Shown one piece after another: positions 50,521-61,400 of a stretch of 64,000 nt of DNA. How positions within the stretch are numbered: the first letter of the stretch is position 1; the number at the start of each line of letters is the position of its first letter. Location of the stretch: assembly GCA_023653785.1 (NCBI GenBank), contig JAMKCH010005481.1:1-64000 (forward strand). Direction: 5' to 3'. The notes beneath the pieces were generated by a model that did no database searches, was not told the origin of the DNA, and saw only the letters and a list, made by a program, of their open reading frames with translations. This DNA is from Ophioderma brevispina (Eukaryota > Echinodermata > Ophiuroidea > Amphilepidida > Ophiodermatidae). The translations under genes and the position numbers were made by a program.

Positions 50521-52358
50521 ACCTACGAATCAAATCACTGACTGTATTTGACATTATGAAAAACCATACCTGCACTGTGAGGCAATCAACAGCCCATAGG
50601 TCACGTGTGTAGATAATACATCAGTTGTTTGCAGGAGAGGGGAGTTGTTAGATTGAACACGAGTGTATGACATGTTTTAAAGAACTTCCAGAGTACATTG
50701 TGGGGGTATTTGTGTATATTTGTAAGTACACAATTACATGTGGGCCGTAGGTACATAGTGGGGGTATCCCAAGTGAAGTGTTTTTAAAACGATCTAAATA
50801 AAAACATTGGTAAGAAAAATAACCCTATATATTTATAGGTTAAGGGTTTGTGTGTTGGGGGGTACACATCACAGCGGTGATGAAGGTCTAAATATATGAA
50901 CAAAACCAGAATAAAACAAAATATATCAACGGCGACACATTTTGAATTATTTGTATCACTGAATTCCTCCTGGGCAAATTTTACGAAATTTTATGCGGGC
51001 AAATATGATGATTTTTCTTTACATTTAAGTTTAACACGTCTCTCTCTGAGAAAGGTGCATAGTAAAGGGCATATAAATACAAATCATGACTTTGTACAGG
51101 CCTTCATGGCAAGATTTCCGCAATGGATTTTTTCTGGAGTTTTATGATACAGTAGTGAGGTGGAGACTTAAATAATTAAATAAAGTCAATCGTGTTTTTA
51201 TATATGCATGGGTGTACCGCATTTTGAAGCGTGAAACGGTAGCCGAAAGAAAAAGAAAATCCTACAGACTTATCATTCATTTAAGCTATTCATTCAATTT
51301 CCAAAATTTGACGTTTCGGTGAATCCCTCACAATGCTTTCTAAGTAAAATGCTCAACTGCAACGTTGATATAAGATTGGTTGAAACGGTAAATGGTTTTC
51401 AATACCTTTGAGGTATAAGCAATTCCATAGTAACTGGATGGTAGCGGTTGACCTTTGGCTACCGTACACGTAGATATGCCAAACGATGGACATTTTTTGG
51501 TTTAATCATTGATCAAGAACGAAAGAATTTGAGCCTATTGTATTTAAATACGAGATTGTGGTATTGACAAACTGTACAGACTGATGTTTTGTCCTTCGAC
51601 ATCCACACTATAATCTCAGGTTAAGGAAACACTTTGAAGACACATGGTCATCGACTTTTTGTTCCTTGTGCAAATAATTAAGAATTTGAACTATAATATG
51701 CAATTGGACATGATTGGAGCATTTTTTTAACCCCCCCCTTGACCCCCTGCATGACTTATGTACCCCTAATTCTCTTGCACTTGATGGGTCTCGCAAATCT
51801 TGAACCCTTTACTAACATTAAAGACATCAAACCTTTTTTATGTTTCATGTGAATAAACTCTCTGGGACTTCTGATTCTAAAACAACCCTGGGTACACACA
51901 ATTCAAAATCCGCGCTAACTGCCACAGTTGGATGCCCGCGCACCTATAGGCTGTCGTAATGTATTGGAATTGCCCAAAACTTAGAGGTGTAAACACTTTT
52001 ACACGGGAATTCCTGAACCTGACCCATCTGGACCACATGTCTTATGAATCCTTTAGGAATAACATGTGCTTTATTCCGTGAAGGGTTCCGCATTCACAAG
52101 TGGGGCAGAAAAGTGTGTTAAATGGTCAGGTTACGTGCAATTGACATCCACACTATTGCGGCTATTCCCTTCAACAATCGAAATTAACTCATACCTTGCG
52201 GGACATTGTGACATTACATCGTGGTTCCTATTAAGTAAGATTGTTGTCGGAAAACAGTCGCAGTAACTTTGTATTCGGTCATGGAGGCCAAGCATTGCAA
52301 GACCTACCTTGTGGATACAATTGATGTTGAGAGATTTTAGTTTAGATTAGCAATTAGA
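50521..52358. other. Non-coding stretch, nothing recognised
   Basis: No supported exon or repeat. A minus-strand stretch around 52250-52130 has scattered cysteines, but no readable frame with splice sites. Confidence 0.35.
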
Positions 52359-53191
52359 TATCGTGGGTGTATACATAGTGGACGGATGTTGAATTTTTAT
52401 CATTTTTACGAATAAAGGGAAATGTAACTTAATGACCAAAATCTTCAAACATGCCAAGTTCCGACATGAAAGTACTAATTAATTAATCATTTTTATTAAA
52501 ATTATTTTGTAATTTTTGACGCATGTTGCATAGCAAAGGCCTTGGTGTATTAACATAGTGGGCGGATGTTAACCCCTATGTTCATAGAAGGGGTACGTCT
52601 TTCCCAGCCAGGCTTTTTTAAATACTTTTGTTTAAAAATTCATTCTTAATTTATAACTGACACAAGCAAAATATGAAATTAATTTATAAATTATTGCTGT
52701 TACTAAAAATTTATAATATATTTACAGTTCAAACCGGTGAATTTCGACAATCCACTCAACATACGTCATTATGTAATAAAACAAATTGAGAAGATTCGCG
52801 ATGACGCACGTTGGTTTGACGGATTTTCGGAAAACGCCGATTGTTGTATTCCATAATGACGGATGTTGATACGCTTTAGTATAGGGAAAATTCAACATCC
52901 GTCACTATGTCATGGACCTAATCGCCAATTTGCGTAAATTTTCGTGTGACGGATAAGATGAGTAACTTTTCCAATGTATTACATCCATTTTATCAAGTAA
53001 GAATTCATGAATATTAGCTGAAATAAATTGTAAATTGTTCATTTCGTTCTTAATCGGATTTGATCGTTTGAATTGTATATGGGGATGTTTACCGACTCTT
53101 TAGAGTTCGCGATCATTCAAATGCGATTTTCTCGACAACAGAAATTCGTAGTTTGTTTAACATCCGTCACTATGTAATACACCCGACGATA
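52359..53191. mobile_element. Inverted-repeat element with repeated internal termini
   Basis: Bounded by TATCGT...GGGTGTATACATAGTG at the left and the matching complement (CACTATGTAATACACCC...ACGATA) at the right. Versions of the core CATAGTG(G)ACGGATGTT recur in both orientations at about 52544-52570, 52755-52780, 52843-52869 and 52892-52914, making six copies in 833 bp. No protein is encoded. This is a non-autonomous DNA element in an intron of the channel gene. Confidence 0.85.
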
Positions 53192-53277
53192 AGTTAATTA
53201 CATGTAATCAAAGCAATGTTGCCACTTTAAACCAAAAAAAAAAATATACAACCCTAGGCCATATTGCGAGTCATGTT

Positions 53278-53315
53278 GTTTGTATAATAAATAATAATAA
53301 TATAATAATAATATT
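53278..53315 (+). repeat. (AAT)n-type microsatellite
   Basis: Interrupted run of ATAAT/AATAAT units. Confidence 0.7.
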
Positions 53316-53389
53316 ACGCACATCAGACGGGTAAAGACAAAAACTTGACCAAAGACTATCTGGTCATAAATATTTAAATCTATGAACGA

Positions 53390-53765
53390 TCGAAATTTAT
53401 ATTAAAGCCACTATCAGTCATTCCTTTAAAATTCAAAATGCATATTTTGTCTATAAATTGCTAGTGTTAGGTCATATCAACACCTTATATTACCGTTCTT
53501 TGTGAAAAACAGACACTAAAGCATTTTAAAGCGGTCATGCCATTTACGACTGTTCTGTTTTCTAACTTCTATTAGTACACATTTCATAAAAATCATCATT
53601 TCTTGAAAAATACGGCGTGTTAAGCTTGGTCACTTACAGGAGTCTTTACTACAATCATTTCCAATAGAACAGTGTAAAAATGGACTTTGATGAAAAATAG
53701 GGGGCGCGATTTGTTTACATTTTGAAGAAATCGCTCATAGTGGCTTTAATTAAATTCATTGTCAT
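53390..53765 (+). repeat. Dispersed repeat family H, copy 2
   Basis: Partner of the copy at 50100-50520, with the same ordered blocks and about the same length. Diverged and non-coding. Confidence 0.65.
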
Positions 53766-54042
53766 GATTGTAACGATATTATTGAGATTTTTTGAACAAA
53801 GGCTTAAGAGATTATTCTGTAATGTCACTGGTACCAAGACTGTCATAGTATATGGACGTAGCAGTTCCACAAATTACCGTTTGGAAACCTCCAATGCCCA
53901 AATCGAGGAAAACCTCATAAGAGGAGGTGTTTTTTTTTTATAGCACGAGAAGTGCTATTCATTAGGGTACAATCTTCAATGATATTGAGGTGCAGTGGAA
54001 AACAGATCCATGAACTCGGAACTACTTAGAAGAAATACTTGC

Positions 54043-54159
54043 CTGTCTATCATAGGCTTCATGTTCACTGAACATAATGGTTCCATCTTTAATAATTTTG
54101 TACTTCTGGTCTTCGGGGGTGCAGTCGCCGTATAAACCACCCTTTCTTGATATGTTCTC
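54043..54159 (-). CDS. DEG/ENaC ectodomain exon with LYGDC motif, GC donor
   Basis: Acceptor AAACACAG, phase 0. It encodes ENISRKGGLYGDCTPEDQ, then an EHEAYDRQ end, 39 codons without a stop. The (P/L)YG(D/N)C motif and the Y-S/D-RQ end that precedes the next conserved cysteine pair are typical of the family. The donor is CAG/GCAAGT, the strong consensus of GC-AG introns. The following exon with AC...SC was not found. Confidence 0.85.
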
Positions 54160-57092
54160 CTGTGTTTATAGAAAAATAACACCAAAACAAAAAACAAAAT
54201 ATAAAACAGTTTTCACTTTAAGTAACTTTAAAGAATACAACGATTGTAGACTGAGTTATAAATAAAATAGAGCACGATATTTCCAAAACAAGTGACAACA
54301 TACTCTTTTACCTTTTACATCTAAAAGCTTAATTTTGTCATAACAAATAGAAGTCACGTTATCTTGAACCTTCAGTTCCACTGAAGACCTTTATCTAATC
54401 ATGAAAAACGTCCAACTAAGAAATTTATCGGTATAACTACAGTAAACAATATTTTTGTTCACGAGAAACAGTATATTAAGCATTTTACAATGACATAATC
54501 AATTGTACCGTCTAAAACATTTATAATGCAAACCCCTGATCATTACGTATGACGCCATCTTATTCAGATTATTCTGGGCATGTTTTGGGAATATCAATCC
54601 ATCTGTGGACTATATAAGCACTTTGCAACACTGAATCAAATTACATTAACTTGAGGGTCCCTGACTCATTCTCCATTTAACATCTTGCACGACTCGGTTC
54701 TCAAGGGTACGTTTTAATGTCCTTCAATATGTTTATTTTGATCGTGTCCCCCATCGCTTTGTTGTAAGCTGAACTTCCTGAGGTCTACCAGCGGATTTGA
54801 TTGGTTATTCATGAAGTTATATGATTTCATTAGCCAATCAGAGACACTCTAAGAAAATATATATTGGGGTAAAGATTGCATCTGCTGGGCTAACGGTCAT
54901 TAAATGTCCACTCACATAACGCAAACCTATAGATGTAACTACACCAGGCTTGATTGTAACGCCTTCTTCTCCTGGTAAATGGTCTCACATCACGAGGATT
55001 TATAACAACACGTACACCGGCTTCTGGACCTGTGAGGCTTATGTACTCATTCTGTTGTAAATTAAGTATCATCCTCAAACCTGAAATAAAGCAAGGAAAA
55101 GCATCAGATCACAACCGCCGGTGCTTTAACCTTGTCCCACCCACCATTTTTTTTTCCAGATTCTCTAGTAAGGTGCTTTTATTGTCAATAGCTCAGTCAT
55201 TCAGACGTCCTATGACGTGTTACGTGATTAGAACTATGAATGCCCAAGATTTCGCACAAATTCAGAAACACAACATGAATGAGACATTATCCGGGAACAT
55301 TTTCTGTGAACTGACAAACTCGTAACCTGCACGGTTCAATCGCTGAATGCAAGTGCATTGTTAACGAACCCGTTTAAGATGTATTTCGGTTTTGCGCAAA
55401 TATTAATTTAGTGACAAACATTTAAAAGAGTTGTATACTACGTGAATCAAAAAAAAAAAAAATGTGCAAGGATTAAAGATGATCTTGACCATAATGCAAT
55501 CACTGTATCATAGATTTGTTGTTGTTTTTATAAAACACACCTAATATACTTCCAAATGTTGAAAAAAATGAAAGAAATCGATTAAATAATAAGCCAGATA
55601 TGACCAAATTTGTAAGAACACCCCTTTTTTCGCCATTCCTATGGGATTTACGCACATTAAACTTGTGTTTGTGAGAATGTACAATATCAATATCATGATG
55701 CCTTTGTCAACGTATTGCTACATTTTCTTGATTATTTCAATTATCGGATTAATCAATGAATTTATTTATACCAATGTGCCAACTGATATGACGAATCCAA
55801 ACACCAATTCGCCTGTTGCAGAGCAAGAAAACAAGATCTTCCCATTGTTTAGGATATTGCAAAGAGTTTAGTCTCTTTAATTGGCATAACTTGTATCTAT
55901 ACCTGGATTACAGTATTAGTGTTGAAAGGAGTTGTGTTTTCATTTACATATCAGGATTAATTGGGTGAGATTTTGTGTGAACAACATTAAATTCTTTTTG
56001 AAGATCAGTGAAGGAGATTATGGCTATTCATAGATCAATTAAAACAAAATAGCATGGGTCATCATTACTTTCTACTGCTATGCCCGTATATCGTACATTG
56101 ACGTGTTCTTGCTTTAACTGTGTAAATCCCATTGGAATGGAGGAAAAAGGGGTGTGCTTACAAAATTGGTCATATCTGGCTTATTGTTTAATCGTTTTCT
56201 TTCATTTTTTCAACATTTGGAAGTATATTAGATTTGCTTTATTAAAACAATAACAAATCTATGATTCAGTGACTTTATCAAGGTCAAGATCATCTGCAAC
56301 CGTTGCACATTTTTTTTTGATTCACGTAGTATATTCCAGTCATCTCGAGATCTAACTCGAGCAATTTGTTTATTTCTTTATCGAATAATCACACAGCACG
56401 CACACATACACACACATACACACACTTACACACACACACAACACACATACTCTCCTACACATTGATTTAGGTACCGGTAGCGAACCAGTTTTACATCAAC
56501 AATTGTGGTACCTGGACTGTGGTACCGCATTAAAAAAATAAATTGTGTGTATGTACGTTTTTAGATTGCTCTGTGTCAGTTCTATGCTTATCCCTGTTTT
56601 TACTCAGCCTGTTCACTTATAGACTAAAGCACACACATACGGCGCACACCGCACCAATTGATTTAAGTACCGGTCCCTATATTGGTGTGTGTATAGGAAT
56701 CTGTGTTATTAGGTGCGTTATGTAGGTGAACTTGATTAAACAGAGTGATGATCACAGATGATTATTTAATAGATGCCGAGCACATGTTCTGACTTCTGTG
56801 TAATTAATGTTCTTATTTATTTTTTTTTAATTTTTGTTTTGTATTATTACACAGCCCTTACACTTGCCGGACTAAGACCGCATGAAAATAGGACATTCGT
56901 AACTTTTCCCTTCTTGGTGAAAAAAAAAAAATTCCCCTATTCTACACTGTGTGCTATGGAAATTGGCAGTTTTGCTGACATGCAAACTTTATGACTGAAA
57001 GAGAAAAAAAATTATGACGTTATTCTGACGTAATTCTAGGTACCCCACGGTAGATAAGGGTTAAATAATCCCATTCAAATGAAATTTATATT

Positions 57093-57183
<91 letters not shown>

Positions 57184-58422
57184 CACACACACACACACAC
57201 AGAATTTTGTTAGGTTTCCGAAACCGAAACAATCTTTCCAAAAGGTCACATATTGACCGAGTTATGGCCGATTGAAAATTTGTACCACTTTTTCATTTTA
57301 TTCACGGAATGTAACCTTTTTAGTTGTCTTTAGACAATACACCTTCTCCAAGCACATTCTTTTATTTTTTATTTCTTTTGTTTTTGCGACAAAGGTCAGT
57401 TCTGATATTGAAAAGGTTACTTTTAATTATTACAAATTCCAAGATCTTGCTTCATTCCTCTTTACTGCGCTGCTTTGCCCTCCACTTCCCATTTTTAGAC
57501 ACCCGGTACAATGGGGCAGTTTTTCGTGTTAACACTTAAAGTCTGACTCAGAGATTTCAAAATATACATTTTTTTGTGTAATATTTAAAAATAGTCACCT
57601 AGAACTAAAGATAGCTACCTCCAATACACAATTTCAAAGCAAATTTTGAGATGAATTGGATATTTCGTTTTGATGCAGTAAACATTTATGTAGAGTATTG
57701 CGTGCCATAGGATACTGTGTATAACAAAAATTCCGGATCCGGAATTTTATAATAAAGTTGTGATTTTCTATAATATGAAGGACTTCGATTTGAGCTTAGC
57801 TATTTCACACAGTGATTAGTATATGGACAAGCATTGTGTACATGCAAAAAAACACAATTTGTTTGAAAATTAAGGGCGCCCTCCTCGAGAAATCTCTGAG
57901 TCAGCCTTTAACTCTATAAGGTCTCGTGCACTCCCCTTGGTGTATATGGGGGGGGGGGTTCATATGGACCCTCCTCTGAAAACAATTTCGCTGTTGTTGT
58001 TGTTGTCGTTTTTGTTTTTGATGGTGTCCGAAAACGGAAATCCACTTTCCCGAAGGACGTTTTCGAAAAAACAAATTCTCATAATATGAGAACATATGAA
58101 ATACATTTACATTGCTGAAATAAAAATTGAAATTGAAATTTCTCTAGTACGATTTAAGGATCAAAACAAGTTTTGAATAGCGCCACCAAAATGCTTGTTT
58201 ATGCTAATCAGCGTAAATTGTGCAAAGTAATTTAGCGTTAAAACATGCCACGCGAAAACAAAATGCTGGGTTCACATAGACCCTCTTATAGACTTAAGTG
58301 TTAAGATTACCGTAATTGGGTCCAGTTTTGGTTGAGTAAACATCCTTTCCACCTGGATTATAGTTGAATGTGTAACAATTACCGAAGTCATCCGTTTCGA
58401 AAGTTGTAAAATTTCTAATATA

Positions 58423-58458
<36 letters not shown>

Positions 58459-61400
58459 CAACTCCTAAAATCGTGTTAGGGCGAAAATATACATATTCAT
58501 TAGGTTATAATGAGTTGTGCGACAGGCTGTCTATAGCAAAATCCTCAGCTCGTGGTACAAAATTTGGAAATTTGCACACATTTGCATAAATTAATCGCCT
58601 CTATTATTAATTATCGGAATAAAACACATCATTATCATACTTCTCAGAGGCCACAACGGGCGTGTTATCACGTCAGGCAATGCCCTCTTACTTTCCTTAT
58701 GATGAAGTCAGGGATGTTTGATAGTTAAATGTTAATGCACACATTGGTTATATTTGCAAAAAAAAAAATAGGCATACATGAAATAATACAGCTGCGTTTA
58801 ATGCGGATATGTTCCTGTTACTTTATTTACTTGATTTGATAACAAAAAAGAAAGAAATATTAGGCATGGAGAAGAGAGAATAAATGAGTTGTTTACAAAA
58901 CATAAGAGATAACATACTCTTCAGTACATTGGCTTTCATCATATGTACATTCCAAGACAAAATCTTTAAATTGATGACCATATTCTCTGATTTCTTCACG
59001 AGATAGGTAGAGCACATCTAATAAATCTTGATAATCGGGAAATTCACTGAAAGTAAAGAAGCTTTTCCAATCAACAGGATCCTCGCCCTTAAAAGAGAAA
59101 AAGGTATTTTTTTTAGATATTGTTATTACTATACAAGCTTGAACAAGTGTAAAGGGATCTCCAACATGTGCTGCATTCATTATTGTTTTATACACCACAT
59201 TCAATAACGATGGGAGCGATACAACTAAAATATCTTTGAAGAGGCCCGTTAGGGATAATCATTCTTCTTGATTGGTTTGTAATCTCAACAATAGAGTGGA
59301 AAAGACAAAGGCAAAATTCAATCTGAACGCGAACAGTCTAAATCAGCCCAAGATAGTTCAAGAAAAATCATGTGATAGACTGGGATAATGCTTTTCTTGA
59401 CAACGTTATATGTTTCTCGTCGCATTGTGTTATCAGTGTTGCATTTCCCCAGTGTTCCATTGTCTGATCGACCGATTGTTCTGCAATAATTATACGAAAA
59501 CCAATCGATGGAAGAAACCATGCATCTAAAAAGATTCATGCATTCCTAACGAACAAGTCTCCCGATGACCCCTGTTAATAATTGCTTAGGAAAAGAGATA
59601 TTTGAGTCCGAGTGTGGCATCAATAGTTGTTGTTGTTGTGCTCACTCGCTAAGTGTGACGAACGTAAAATACTCGCGCGTCTTATAAATATGCATATGGA
59701 TTTTCAAACTGTAAATTCAAACTGATCCAGACCGTTGTGGATTTTTGAAAACCCCGCGAAACTAGGAAAAATAAAGGCTTTTTATTCAAAATCCTCTCGG
59801 GGAACCAGTTGGTTCGCCTAGATGTTTTACTTAAAAATTGATAATCTTCCCTCTCATACCAAATTTACGTTGGTTCAGCGAGCAGAAAAAATGCAATTCA
59901 TCAGGCAAATATCCCTAAATTTCCATCTTGGCCCATTGACTTACGTGAAGGCCGCAACCTCTAAATCACAAATTTAATATCGAACATCATTTGTCCCCCC
60001 ATGATCCTCTTCTAGCTGTTAGTTAGCCCTCTATCGGTGGGAATACACCAGTCAAGAAGAAGGACCATCCATCATTCTGGGGATGCCTGTTGATCAGGAC
60101 AGGCGAAACGTTCAATCATGTAAGTCATTTTGGTTTTGTTACAATATTTTTCCTAACAGCTAAATATTTGTGGATGGCGGTTCATGTCGGTATAACCGTG
60201 TTTCATTATTTAGAAATGAAATCGGCCGAAGCCGGTGAGCAGCCTTCGATTAATTTTTTGAAGCCATCCCTTTGAGAATTTGAAATTCAAATTGCAAAGC
60301 ATTATCTCTTCTTTCTTACCTTAACGCGATTGAACAGATTTGGCTTATAATAATTTTTGGCAAATCATCAAAAACTTCAGGATCGTTATAGAGGTCCCAG
60401 TAGTTTTCATACCAATTCGGATTCTTGAATGGATCTGGGAGTTCCTGGAGTTCTCTGTCTGCCAATAAAATTAAAGAGTGAAGCAACATCAACAAAAATA
60501 ATAATATAATAATGATAATTCGTTTGACTGGCTGAGTATCCCTTAAATCTCTAAATGCAATGTGTTGCCACTTTTTACGTCCAACTAGGTACTCGTGTGC
60601 AGGGCCTACTTTGTTCCATTTAGTACAAAAGTCCATTTTCCGTGATTTCCGTGAAATCAATATAAATCCTTAACACTTAAGTGGCCAAGGGGTTATGGGA
60701 CCCCCCTCCCCAAGGAACCCACTTTCCCTACGGAATTTTTGCACGAAATTTACACCACGTGTGAAGGGTCATAAGATAACCACAAATCAATAAAAATTAA
60801 TTTGGTCGAAAATTTGGCGAAAAGACGGAAAATTTAAATGAGCCTTACGCTTGCACCAAACGTTTTGAACACTTATTTTATGTTGATATTTACTCTAGTA
60901 GACCCAAATTACATTAACACAAAACCTGCAGTATTAGGGAATCCTGTATTGTTACGGGTGTTGCAAAATACACGTCATTTTCTCACAGAGTTTGTATAGT
61001 AACGTTTTAACAACGTCCACGATGAAATTGTTTGTTTTCAGCACATAAAGGGTTAATTACTTTAATGTTACTAATAATTGTTTACTTACACGTATGTGTG
61101 AACATATATCAGGAAAAAAATTGTTTTGGTTCGTTGATTTTTTGAAAATATTCTCAGATGACCTCCGTTAGTGCCCAGTGGGACCCCAACTAATTAAGCC
61201 ATTAACGGCTTGGCCGATTGTAATTATTTTTGGTATGAAAAGAAGCGCATTTAAATGTCAGACAATTAAAAAAAAAAACGGCCAGCGCGAAAACACATTT
61301 TGGGGTCCATAGGAACGCCCTATTTGGTCCCTTAAGTGTTATCAAAACAATCAGAATTTAACAAACTAGCAGAGAGTAAAGACAACATACCAATCATCTT

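Noticed and set aside
50375..50575. Minus-strand frame with cysteines, considered as the next channel exon
   Set aside because: Most of it overlaps a dispersed repeat with a second copy at 53390-53765, and it lacks the expected cysteine spacing.
52060..52300. Cysteine-scattered minus-strand stretch, considered as a channel exon
   Set aside because: Readable only with two frame changes and without consistent splice sites.
57061..57249. Poly-lysine frame
   Set aside because: A translation of the 89-base homopolymer.
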